Shown piece after piece: positions 42,101-55,600 of a stretch of DNA of 64,000 nt. Made by a program: the position numbers and the translations under genes. The stretch spans positions 34,093,312 to 34,157,311 of the forward strand of contig OY365807.1 of NCBI GenBank assembly GCA_959347315.1, written 5' to 3'. Source of the DNA: Bimastos eiseni. Taxonomy: Eukaryota > Annelida > Clitellata > Crassiclitellata > Lumbricidae. The notes under the pieces were generated by a model. It was not told the origin of the DNA and did not search any database. It was given only the letters and a program-made list of their open reading frames with translations. Position 1 is the first letter of the stretch. Each line of letters begins with the position of its first letter.

Positions 42101-45100
42101 TACACTCCGGGAGTTAATTTGTCCGGGAGTTAATTTAGCCTCATACACCGACAACAAATTTAACTGTAGGCCTACCATATGCGTAAACAACTGCACAGGT
42201 CATTACGTGGAATACGTTCAGAAGCTTCAAGCCTGTGATCTATCTATTACACTACAGACCCACTGCGCAACCCAAAATGCTCACCAGAAATGTCAGTATG
42301 GCTTCTTTGAAGCATACTAATCTGCACATCATAAAAGCTATTAGGTGCAATTAACTTGAAATTAACACATTTAATCGAAGTGGTATTGCCACTGAGCAAG
42401 GATAATGATCAAATACGGGGACGTTCAATCACTGGCATGTAAGAATGCAGTAAGCCCAAACCTGGGATTTGTTCTGTTTGCCATTCACCCTCTGCCCCTA
42501 ATTCGGTGGCGAGGGAGAAACCAGTGGTAGGCACCGGCATTGGATCTGTCCACGATATCAACACATTTTCGAAAGGTGCTTCGTTCCCCATTTCAACTTT
42601 TCCTTCGAACCAAGAGACCCAGTAGAATCGCAGATGATTGCAACTCAGGATTCCAGGACTGTCGACAGATTTGAGGATGGTCTCATTTGCATTGCGAATG
42701 ACGATCCGTTCGTTGCTGTTCGTTCCTATCTCCACTAGGTGTCCCGGTCCATCGAGCCGAATACGAGCCCCGTGACATGCTCGAATGCGCAGGTAGATGA
42801 ACTCACGGTTGGCCATCTTGAAGGAGACATGTGAAAACTTATCGTCATCAGATTTCGTAAGGACCAGGTGATAATTACCTGAAATTCAGTAACAAGATTA
42901 ACCATTATTAAAACAGCTGAGATATACGAGGATAGTTTCATGCTCTTAATTCGGAAGTGGTTGGCCAATGGCCGGCCATGTAAGAGCTCCTCCTCAACTG
43001 AAGACTATGGTTTGCCAATTTTTTCATGTTGCTACTAAATACGCAATTTCTGAAAATGCAATACATCTTTGACAACCAGCAGGCAAGCACTTGCAGCAAA
43101 GGCGTACTTTCCTTATCACTCACTATTTAAAAACTAGCTGACACGTTCTGGCCGAGTGTATACTCAAAGAGACGGGGATATCTGTAAAGTTTGTCACTGA
43201 ATTGTTAACCCGTGCATCTTAAAGTCCAACACTTGACGTTAATTAGTTAGAGCTCGAACAATCTGCCCCACGATGCTGGATTCCAGAACTTTGCCTACGT
43301 TAGTTTGATAGAAATGGTACAAACAATAATGTTAATTAAACACTATTAACAGATGAACTGTGTGAATACTGACCTTGCGTCTCTGGAAATCGGAAGTTAC
43401 CGGACTCGCCTCCAAATGTTGAGACTCCAACGGCACGAATGACATGAGACATTCCTGAATCCCAACGCAGGAATACGCCATATCCGATATCGCCTCCGTG
43501 TCCGACCTCAATTCCATTCCGGAACCACCCGATCCAGAACGGTCGATATAGAGTGCAGCTTAGGATGCCTGGAGTGTGAGCTGAAGTCAGTATTGTACCA
43601 ACGTTTAGCTCCCGGATATATGAATAAGAGTCGGTCATCAGTCCCAGTTCGACGATAAACGCGTCGGCGCCAGATATGCCGTGCATCTGTTTAGATAGAT
43701 GAACGGCAACGTTGCCACAAGCTCTAACAGCGAAAGACATGTGAGTAAAATACCTGGTGGTCATCCAATTCCTGAGCTGGGAATTGTCGTTTAGCGATGA
43801 AACTAGAAATTGAAGTGCTGCAAAAATAAAACACAAATAACCGACTAAATAAATTGAAGGGAAAAAGAGAAACACGCAGACGCATAATGCACAAGAGCAA
43901 CAATAGACGTCAGCAAAATCAGTCACAGCGTTGATCATTAAGTTAGATTTGGCATGCATTTTAAAATCTCTCAATGAAAGCTTATATAATTTTAATCGTT
44001 ATAGACACGTTAGCATAGAAGAAAGTTTGGTCTATCTATCCATACTGGAAAATTGTTACCAGGTATGTGAGGTATTTCAACAAATTACATTGATCTTTCC
44101 GAATTTTCCATGATATTGGATCGGGTGCACGGTATCCAAGCGTCAGTCCCTGCACCTGTATGAATTCTTCCTCCTCGTCTTTCCACGTGATCAACGGAAG
44201 CTGGTAAGGAACACCGACTCCAGCGCTGATGACGCCATCTCTCCAGCTGATCCAAACCGACTGGTAATTGTTACAGTTTAAGTAGCCTAACGCAGCAACT
44301 TCGTAGACCCTCAGGAATGATCCACTGACTGGTTTTCGTATCTCCAATCTCGTATTCTCTTCTGTTCCGAACATGATTTCGTAGGCCTTATGATGGATGA
44401 CACCCAATTCCCCAGCCAGAATAACAGATATCTCGTGACAGCTCATCGCATCAAACATGAACGCATGTTCATGGCGCTGCATTATCAGCCACGTGTGAAC
44501 TTCCGTCAGTCCATGGGGCGTCGTCACAAAATACGATTCTCCTACGAATATAAGAGCAAGAAGATATTACACATTGAAATTATTTCTGATTTTAGCTCAT
44601 GAGCAATACATACATAGCTCTCTGATTAATGTGTGCACTAAGCCCATTGAAGATTTAATCATTCGTTTTGAGCATTTATTTCGCGCCCATTAAGAACCTA
44701 CTCAGGAGCGCACCCAGCACAGACATGACAAAAGAAAAAAGACCTTAGCGACTGGTAAACTCCTGAACGTTTTGGCACAAACAAAGAGCGGAGCTCAATT
44801 GAGAAGTCGTTCCATATGGAAGGGCCCACAACCGATAAAGCACGGCTCTGCCTATTAGCAAAGTGAACCCGATGAACTCGAAGCTCATCCCTCGTCGCAG
44901 TACGAAGCACCAGACGCGATATGCGACCTCTAGCACTGGACGGCAGATATCGCTCAATGAAGATGGAGCACAACCAAGAAAGCAACGCGAAACCAGAGCA
45001 GCAATGCAGTTTGATATTCGCTGGGACAATGCCGTAAAATGAGCGGAGTAGCTGAGAGCAGAACCCGATCTAGCCGGCCCATAACAACAAGGGGAAGGTA

Positions 45101-46576
45101 AAACCAGTGGGCAACAACAATGGTCAACTAGAGCAGTAACGAAGGTACGAACAAGAACCACGATCGCCTCGCGAGTAAGAGAGAAAGATAGCCTACTATT
45201 CGAAGCTGGTGGTAACAATTCCGTGCAATTAGGTTCACATGTTGAGAGCGAGCCAGAGACAGACAGACAGACACGAGAGAGACTGGGTTCGGAGTCAAGA
45301 GCATCTCCCTGATCACGGACTTTCAAGGAAAAGGTTATAATTTAATGAAAAGAGCAGGGTAACTCGGGAAATGTAAAAACCCTTAATGAGAGCCATACCC
45401 TTTAGGGTATCCGTGTATGGACAACAGACCGTTCTATCCCAGGCTTAGATCTCTGAAACTTCGCACTATTATCCAAGCACACAGAACCGGCAACGACTTA
45501 GACACCTGCCGAATTTTTCTAGGGATGCAACACACCTTTTCAACAGTATACGCTTAACTACTAAGGTTGTCAACGGGTACTCGGGTATCCGGGTACCAGC
45601 CCGAGGCTGACTGCCCGGGCAACAAATCGGTTCTATGGTAACCGACATTCCGTAAAAATGCGCGATTATACCTGAACATATAACAGAAAATACTCCGTTG
45701 ATCATTTTAGCTGACTGCCCGGGCAATGCAATCGGTTCTCGGGTGCCCGACATTCCGCAAAAATGCGCAATTCCCTACATTTCTTAACAAAATGCCCGGG
45801 CAGTCGGGTGCCCGGGCCGTCATTTCAACAGATTTTAACAGCCTTACTAACTACAGACTTTAGTATCAACATTGTGCACCTATTTGGCTTGTTAACAACG
45901 CGGCGAACACGCTTGCTGTACATATATGTGTATATATATGTGTATATATATGTGTGTATATATATATATCAAATTTGTTTTTATTTGCTTCGAGTATGTA
46001 CAGTAGTTTTGAGACTTCGTTAGATAGGAGTGAAAACAAAAAGGAGGCCAAGAGTCCCAGAAGCGTCAAATGACTCACTTAATAGGATACATCACAAACC
46101 ACCCCATTATATACTAATTTAAAGACAGCAGTGAGACATGTCATACGGAGGAAAATTATATTCTAGACACAAATCATTAAGAATAATTAACTAAGAACTT
46201 AAAAGCTTAAGTAGTCGACGGACAGTGGCTAGCTGATTTAGGAGCAGACCAATGAAATTAATAACTTTTATCCAACAGACAATACTGCAATGATTTTTAA
46301 AATAATTTCAGTCTTGGTAATTGTCTAATTTTAGCTGGTATCTCATTCCATCTAGATGGCCCAATTGACCTTAGAGCAAAGAGTCTAGTGTTTGTCCTTG
46401 CATATACTGGTCGGTATGACTCAGCTTGCCTAGTTATATATGAATGTACATCAGAAGTAGTGATAACGTAGTTATCAAATGATGATGGTAACAGTTTATT
46501 TACAACTTTATACATGAATAAATTTCATACACTTGTAGTGTATTTAACTGGTGAATTTTAAGTTTGTTATGATTTT

Positions 46577-46617
<41 letters not shown>

Positions 46618-49600
46618 GTACACAACATCTGGCATCAAAACCCAAGGTGACCAAGTCTAAATTGAGATAGACATCCAAATAACAAGAAGACAGTTATACA
46701 TGTACGACGTACGCACATACCTTCCTGTGCTCGAAGCTGCCACTCGGTAACCTCCATGGATGAATTTACAGAAACTCCGCTGATTGGAAGCGGATGTGAG
46801 TCCTGCCAATGTAGATGAACGTTCGTTCCCACCTCCGAACCGTAGCCAAAGGCGATCAAACCCTTCTCCCAGCTTATCCAGAATTCACGATATTGGTTAC
46901 AATGCAGAACACAGCTGAGGTGGCGATGGATTTTGCGCACGTTGTCTTTGTGTATCTCAAGTTGATCTTGGTTTGGACCGAAGCCAATGAGTACCTTGTA
47001 GGACCGGACGTTCGTCAGGCCAAGGATTTCGGACATGACCACAGAGACATCGGCGCAGGCCATCACAGAAAAGACGAGAAATGGTCGACTACTGGAAGCC
47101 AGCGCCAGAGTATCGAAGTGACCAATATTTAGGCTCACTACATTTAGCTGGTAAACTGGAGAGAAAAAATACGCCATCAACGCATTCATATTACACGTTG
47201 CATATAACAGTAGTGCTATAATGCGATAGTGCTATAATACTGCAAAGGTATACATATGACAGTAGTGCCTATAATTGTACAGCTAAAAAACACTATAATT
47301 ATTTCATTGTCTTTGCGATAATTTATTAACCCGAGGAAGACGATCAACAGGATCAAAATCTAAAGGTCAGCAGCAGTGGCAGTTACTGATAAAGTCTTTT
47401 CCATAGCAGTTTCTCTCTAAATGGTTATACACGTAACAGATGTAGCACGTATGCATAACAATGTTACTACCCTGATATAATCCGATCGGCCACGGTGTGG
47501 CACAGTGGCCGATCGGATAGAGCGGTCAGCCAGTAACGTTCAGTATCTGCTGATCGCGCGGGTTCGAGCCTCGTCCGGGGCGTCACTGTGTAGGGACCTT
47601 GAGCAAGTCCTTCGTGCACCATTGCTCTGCAGTACAACTGCAATTGCGCCGTCGAGGCGTGCGTAATGCGTATGCACTTCTGAGCAAAAAGATGTTGGAA
47701 GAGGGGCGGTGTCAAATTTCGTAAAATGAAATGAATGCAATAATATCAAGCAGCAGAGAACTTGTAGACGATTGTAATCATGTTAGTACCTTGCTTGGTG
47801 GAGAATTCCCAGATTCCGTCGCTGTAGTACATATCTGGCCAATTGAAAAGCGTCAGGGAGTTAACAGGCTGCGGTGCTTCATCAACCCATTCCAACAATT
47901 GCGATTGTGGATAGAGGCCTTGGCCGATCCTTATTACGCCACTTTTCCAACTGACCCAAAACGGTCGTTCGACCCAACAGCTGAGCAAGTCCGGATAGGC
48001 GATCCTTCGCACTTCGACGCCCACCTTAGCGTCGTAAATCCAAAGGATCGAGTTACCTTCCATCCCGATGCCAATCTCATACACTACCCACGAATTGTAT
48101 TCGCCGTTGAGCGCGACAGTCGCGCTGTAACACGCCTGCACTCTAAATTCAAGGTACGTTTTGTCAGCCACAATAAGACTCAACCCTGTGTAATCGGAAG
48201 ATTCGGATGTATGCACAATGTAAGTGCTCTCTGCAACGTCAAAGTATTACAAAACGATAAGTTCCCACAAATATAAAGATTAAAATAAGCGTTAAAGTGG
48301 AAGAGGCCAGGCGAAAAAGTCGATATCATAAAGAAATTCATTAACATAAGGGCTAATTGAAAGACAATACAAATAAAAATGAAATCAGAAAGATAAACGA
48401 ATGCGTAATAAACCAATTTGTTGACGTTTAGGCGCACAAAATGAGCAGTCCGACAAACCTTGAATGTAGCTGAACTGCCAAGAAGCCACGGCTCCAAAGC
48501 CACTGGAGATTCCAAGTCCATGAACTGCATATGGATTAGGATCCTGCCAATGCATTAACTGATCCGTTCCGATTACTCCTCCTCGTCCAACGCGAATCAG
48601 ACCAGAATCCCATCCGATCCAAAACGTGTGAAATTCTGTGCAGTTGACAATGCCAGGAGTGTCGTGTGATGCCCATGGGGTTCCTTGTGTCGCGTTTCGA
48701 ATGAGGGACTGTGTGTTGCCGTATGCTCCAAGAACGATCTCATACGTGTGAAGATAGGTGATGCCAAGCTGACTCGACAGAGCGATGTGGGCATCATTGC
48801 ACGCCTTCACCTTGAATACCATCGCCTTTCGATCGTCGACTGTTATCCAGGTGTAGTTGTAGCCGTACGCGTTCGGAGTTTCAGTCTCAACAAATTTCCC
48901 TGCAAGTTTTAGTATCAACATTCACCTTCTTTAATTCAAGCAAGCTAGAAAATATGATAAGGGAGACTATTCTGCAGCAAATACTTACTTTAATGAATGA
49001 AACGAACAGGTTCAATCAGATAAATCATAATAGAAAATTGTGAACCAATAACTCAAAAGGCGTAGGCCTACAGTTTAAAACGTGATAGTGGGGCCTATAT
49101 ATAAGTTAATATGAAATATTTATCAAACGAGTATCTAGATCTATACGTACCTAATTAACAAGTGAATCAACACAGAGCGTTTAAGATTAAAACGATAACT
49201 GCTCTTTGCACTTTGAATTCACCTGACTGTTGGCTCAATGTCCAGATGCCGCGAACTCCTTTAGTGCTGATTGAAAGAGCTTCGACAGTCAGAAACTTAA
49301 TGAATAACTCCAGGATGACAACTTCGTTTACGCTGCCTTGTCCAAACCTCACGAAATCGTAGACAAACTGAATCCAGAACTCCCTCTTTGAATCGCAGTT
49401 CAGAATCCCGATGGTGCTCTTATTGACATGGCCGTGTACTCCATCGAGTGACTTAATAAACGACCTAGTATTTTCTTCAGCACCGATGATGACCTCTGCC
49501 ACATTGTGAGTGCCATTTGACAGGGAGATGATCGCATCTTTACACGCAACTACATCAAATGCAAAACTCTGCTTGTGAGTCGCAAGACGGAAGTACCTAC

Positions 49601-52600
49601 TTCCCGCAAAGTCATCCGCTGGTGTCTGAACAACGTACGACTGACCTGAAGAAGACAAGACGTTAGTTTCCAGTAGTTTCTGCAATACGAATAAGGCCTT
49701 ACAACAGCAAGCCTGTCCACTGTGGAAAAACTACCAGGTAGCGTTTATAGAAGGGACAAAGTATACTCCACGATATCAAATATGTACGAAGAATGGATTC
49801 AAATAGAGATTTGCTGAGCAGAATATGTCAACAAAATAATCGCAAGCATTAATACGCATCGTCGAAAACATCCTAACGACATTTATATGCAAACCTGCAG
49901 CCCTGCGTCTTTTGCTGCAATGCAAACATTTTATATCGCTTAAGACAAGGCTGACATATCCATAGTCACTCAAATTATGATACCTTCGATAACAATTGGC
50001 AATTTTACTTGTAAACTTGTTGAACGCTCAATAAAGCAAAATCATCGAAGAGCTAGAACTCTCGGTGGTCTATATCCAAAAGTGCTTGTTTTATACAAGA
50101 ACACTTGGTGAAAGCAGATTAATTACGGACACTAAACGAGGATATCTGCACAACTAAATATAAAAGTAATGATCAACAAAAGAAAAGAAATGTGAAATTG
50201 CGTTATCCAAACCTGTATCAATTCCAAATTCCCACACTGCCACCGTAGGAGAGTCGGCGTCGAAAGCTAAGGAACGAACTTTATATGGTGACGAATCCGG
50301 AAGCTGTAGAAATCCACTTTCTCCTGGCACCCGTCCAGAACCAACTTGGATGAAGCCACCACCCCAACTGACCCAGAAGTAACGCGTCTCTGTGCAGTGC
50401 AGGATGTTTGGAGTTGAAGCTTCCACGACGTTTCCACCGTCGAGTCCGTCTTTGCCGATCTTCGAAACCTGGTTTCCGCTTGTGCCAATCACGATCTCGT
50501 AAGAACTCACATCTACAACCTTCGTGTAGGAACCGAGAATGATTCGGGCATCGTAACAACCTCTGACTCGAAAAACAAAGTTCTGCTTGTCCCTCACCAT
50601 CACCCAGTTTGATTTAAAACTGTCGCCTGATACAGATGAAGTCTTCACTGCTGTAGCTAGAACTAAACAGAAACAGATCGATACATATAAATGGAAATCA
50701 CTGCTTAAGCCACACTACTTTACTGTTAATAATTAATCAAATGCCATGAATAGGCCTACTGATAGTTTCACTTCACCATCAACGAACTAAGAGAATAAAT
50801 TTTGGAATAACATTGTCCCTGTTCTGCATGTTTCATAACAAATCTTTAAAAATCTCGGTTCGCAAGTTTCTAAGACCAATCTATACGATACTGCTGGAGT
50901 GGGATTGCTAGATCCCATAGAGTCGAGTTCATTAAAATCACCCAAAATTTAGCTCAAACCAAGCTCATTATGTGCAGACTGTTATTTTACCAGCATTGCA
51001 ATGCATTCGCAAGACCAAGCCAGAACTAGGGACCAAAAAGCATGGTTAGTTGAAAGAATGATTCGGAGCAGTACATAAGTTTCCTCTTATGCATCAATAA
51101 GCCCTACTAGAAGAGCGCCAAAGATTTAGTGAGCTCATCTGCCACACAATTATGAATAATGATTTCATTAACCATTAATTTTACCTGACTTCATAGAGAA
51201 CTCCCATTCCTGTTGATGCAGCAGATCACCAGTTCCGAGATGTAACGTCTTTAGACCCCGGTTATAAACTGGATCATCGACTGCAGCAAGAATGTTCGTG
51301 TATGGATTATTTCGCCCGAGCTCGATCTTTTGGTTCCTCCAGCTTAGCCAAAACCGACGAAACACATCACAGTTAATTAGGTCATCAACCTCAAAAATGT
51401 GTGAGACCGTCACATACGAAGCGTTCAAATAAATAATCTCGATGCTATCGAACCCTGAAGTGGAAACATCCGGTCTTCCTTCTCGCCTCTCCATTCCACC
51501 AATGACGATCTGATAGGCAGGTGTAGAAGTCAGATTCTCGTGAGAAGAACGCAGCTCAATCTTTCCAAACGAACAAGCCTTCAGCCGAAACATGAACATG
51601 GTCTTTCCTGCGATGTCGATCCAGTTCGATTCAGCAGCGTTGTCGCTCTGTGTTCTCAGCAACATCGAGCCATCTAAAACAACAACAAATATAACAATTT
51701 ACTCTCAAACAATATGTCTCGACAATTGTATAATCTTCATCTCAACTAACATATAAGACCCTCAGTGATAAACGCCGCCTTTTACGATACGCTTGCTTGA
51801 CTTTACAGTTCGCCCCCTGGCGACTGCATGTGAACATTCATTATGAGGCCATATTGTTTTACGAAGAGTGTTTATTTAAGATCCACTCAGCATCATTTGT
51901 GAACTTTAATCTTCTCATTAACTTATAAATTGTAGCAAAAAGCATAATGAATGGAAAGATCAGTATTTGTAACTTGTAAGTAGTTACGCTACAACTTCAC
52001 AGAGTAGTACGATAACCAACGTTCTATGTTACATAGGCCTAAGCCCACCTTCGGTATGACTAAACTCCCATTCATTCTCCACGTCCCATCCGCTGAACCC
52101 GATTGCCGACACATTGTGCGGATTGTCGTATTTCCAGTGCAGAAATCGTCTCTGTCCAAGTTCCAGTCCTTGACCAACCTCGATGAGCCCTCCTTCGTAG
52201 CTCACCCAGAAGTATCGAGTCTCGGTGCAGCTGAGGATGCCTGGCGTAGGCACGTAGATCGAAGCCGGTTGATGGTACCCTGGACGAATGTCGGACTGAG
52301 TATTGTTGTACCCACCGATTACAATTTCGTAGGTGAAGGCTGAGGTGTCCATCTCAGCACAAAGGGCAAGCAATGCGTCGTTGCACGCCTTCACTCCGAA
52401 CTTCACGTAAGACTTCTGCGACTGAAGCATCCAGAGAGTGTTGTAGCTAGACTCGGCAGGAGTTGTTGCAATGGCCATTCGACCTGTAACACATACAACA
52501 TGTCTTCATAGCACGAGGATTACCAAGCTGCCATGTTGTTAAATTATTGAATTGCTTATTCTAGCCAATCATCGTCATCGTCCTCGTCCTCGTCATTATG

Positions 52601-55600
52601 ATCATGATCATGATCATCATCATCATCATCGTCATCATCATAATCATCACCATCATCATCATCTTCATCATCATCATCATCATCATCATGGTGTCAATCT
52701 CACGTGGCACTGTTTTTTTCCATTCATCTCTGTCTTTCGCCATTGGGCATGTTGTGTGTACATGTATATCCCATCCGCACCAATCTCTGACAAAGTCGAG
52801 CCATTCTATGTTTGGTCTGTCTTTTCTACCGGTGCTATCAATTATGGCAAACAAATTCTGCTAGATTAGTCTGTCATGGTCTTAGTCTCTTAGTTTCAGC
52901 TGACCACTCCAGGATTCGACACGGTGACCATGGCTTCTCCGTTTAGTCCACGATGATGACAGAATGTTCCCATCTGTACTTTGGCGATGTAAATTTTCAG
53001 TCCTGCGGCTCTGCCCTCCGGTTTAGAATATCCACATCTTCTTGTGTGGTTTATGCTACTCCTTCAATGAAATTTATGTCGTCTGCAAACATTAAGTTGT
53101 TTATGCTATTTCCATTGATGCCTTTGAATTTGTCCAACACTCACTCCAGGAAGGTGAATAATATTGGGGATATTGGGTCCCTTGTCTTGTACCTATTGAG
53201 CTTTTGAACCATTCCCAAGCTATTCTCCCACTCTTACTGCTGAATTCGTTTTTCGCTGGCGTATAGGATGATGTCTAACCGAATCGAAAGCCTTCTGGAA
53301 ATCCATGAAGCAGTTATGAACCGGCCATTCCCTTTTCTTTGTTTATTCCACTATGAGTCTCAAAATTGGAATCTGCTGGATTGTGTTGCGGCCCTTCCTA
53401 AATCCCGCCTGTTCCTTTGACAGTTGTGTGCCACTACCTGAGACTCCAGTCGTTCCAGTAGAATTAGCATAAATATTTTACTTATGTGGTTTATTAGTGC
53501 CATTGTTCTTTAGTTCATAGGCCTGCATAATCTTATTTAAATGTGGTTACCAAATACATAGAAAATCAGTTTAACCATATTCCTATATAGCAATAATGAA
53601 AAATTATGTAGACGTAGAATTCATCTTATTTTATTGTCCGCCAGTAATAGTTGTGACTCGACATAATCTGAGGTGTATGTAAATACTCTGCAGTTCAAAT
53701 GATATATCCAAGTTCTAGGAAAATCTACGTACTTTCGTCCTGGTAGAATTGGTAGGTTCCGTTTCCCACTCCTCCGTAACCACTTGTGAGTGACACAGCA
53801 ACGACGACGTACGGCTGCGGATCCACGTAAGACATGAAGGACTCCTCACCCGTCACGTTACCCTTTCCAACGGTGATGTTACCATTTTGCCAGCCGATCC
53901 AGAAGGGCCTCGTTTCGTCGCAGCTGACCACACCAGGAGTTGATACGGTGACCATGACTTCTCCGTTCAGTCCACGAGTTATGACTGACTGAGAATTTCC
54001 CCATCCGCCGACGATGATCTCGTAGACATTGCTGTCCGTCACCTGAGGATCGCGGGACAGAGCGACCTTGAGATCTGTACACCCTTGGAATTGGAACCGA
54101 ATGAAGGTGGACTCCGTGGTCAGCCACATCTTGGAATGTTGATTATCTCCTGGCGTCTTCAAGACGTACATGTTATCTGTTCGTATAAATTATATGCATC
54201 ATCGCATTAATACAAAGCACCGCATTCACTTCTAAGTGGCTTGTGGTTCACGACTTATTCTATTCAAACAATTATGAAATTCAGTTTTACTAAATAAAAA
54301 CTAAAGATTTTGATGTTTTTGTTTTACCACAGTGGACCAATGGAAGATCTAAATAAATAAGACCGGAGATCACTTATACACACGGAGAATATCGTCGTCG
54401 ACGCATTGAACACTCCCCACAACTCGCACCCTTTCAAATTCAGCCTGAAATTAGACACGGTGGATTGTTTTCTCGGTTCGGTTCGTGACGTATTGGCGCA
54501 GCCGCTTTGCCGCAGGACGTTTTGGCGCAGATCTCTGATACAATGACAATGTATATTGTATATATTATATAAATATATTTATGGCAATCTACCACTTCAG
54601 TGTCGTAATCATTCCCCATTGCAAATCAGCTTAAGCCTCAGGAGCGTCGGTAGTAGAATCGGGATCGGTAAAATATTCATCTTTAACTAGAAGCTCGATC
54701 AATGAAAAGGATACTGGCAAAGTGGGAACCGGATTGACAAAAAATCATGCTTATATTGACTTTGAATTGATAATAATAATCATACTTAAATGGAAGCTGG
54801 ATTGATTAAAAAATAATGCCGTGTAATTGTAAGCGGGATTGATGAAAAGATTGTGACTAACGAGGTTGCACGACGAGTAGAATTCTCATATCTATCCCGC
54901 TTCTATTGAAACTAGTTCCAGTTATCAGTTTAGCATAATTACATTCATCGATCATGCTTCATATTACATTATAGATTGTATCAGATATCTGCGCCAAAAC
55001 GTCCTGCGCCAAAACGACTGCGCCAAAACGTCGTGCTCAGGTTTGGTTTTATTTAAAGTCACTATGTATTTGTTACAAAATAGTACCTAGGCAATTTGTA
55101 AACCTTAGCTTTACACTAACCTTAATCCTGCACTAACCCTACACTAAACTAACTATACCCTAACCCTGACCCTAACTCTGACTATAACCCTAACTCTAAC
55201 CATAACCGTAAATGGGTGATTTTATGAATTGCTTAAAATCTTAGAAATCAGGCACAAATCAGTTTCACACATTGCCTGTACCATATACCAGAAATAGGCT
55301 ACACTCGGATCACGAAACTTTGAACGTGTCCTTCATGTATTGTTCGATATAAAAGGCGGACAATAAACGACTCGAATGTTGGAAATGTTAGAATGTCCGA
55401 AACCCTCTCTTATTATAGCATCATTAATATGGCGGCAGAGGTCATTAATTGCACTAATCGCTCGTCTTCATTGACTAGGCCTATTGTCAAAAGCGAGGTG
55501 AACAAGGTTGAATGACCTCTGCGACCACAAAACTCCCTCCTCTGCCAAGTGTTCAATCTCCTCGTCCTCTACAATTGAACGAATGCTGATAAATAGTTAC

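Larger units (their letters stand above)
44542..46720. other. Intron with LINE remnants and low-complexity DNA
   Basis: Holds two LINE 3' ends (44700-45230, 46297-46515), GC-rich palindromic repeats (45600-45825), TGTATA runs at about 45919-45970 and a (TA)n tract at about 46582-46614. Confidence 0.75.
49212..51282. repeat. Near-identical tract, R1 copy
   Basis: Counterpart of 31768-33838. Identity starts abruptly at a shared tttgaattc next to the R1-5 donor. It fades inside the R1-3 exon, where substitutions begin at 51283 and become frequent from about 51328. Confidence 0.9.
36898..54460. repeat. Segmental duplication, copy R1
   Basis: Contains the same twelve domain types and two linker exons, in the same order as 22025-36420. 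It is longer because of a 0.8-kb minisatellite (41300-42130), LINE tails (44700-46515), a SINE (47496-47735) and a reverse-transcriptase fragment (52790-53480), none of which have a counterpart in copy R2. Confidence 0.9.

Noticed and set aside
47731..48276. Long plus-strand open frame over R1-7 (similar ones at 29289-29705, 29935-30387, 34601-35056, 46815-47132)
   Set aside because: They are antisense shadows of minus-strand domain exons. The minus-strand frames carry the conserved domain and splice sites; the plus frames show no family and follow the exon coordinates.
52552..52869. His-, Met- and Ile-rich open frames
   Set aside because: Translation of a (CAT)n microsatellite on both strands, not proteins. 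The same applies to the Ile-rich frame at 9553-9738.
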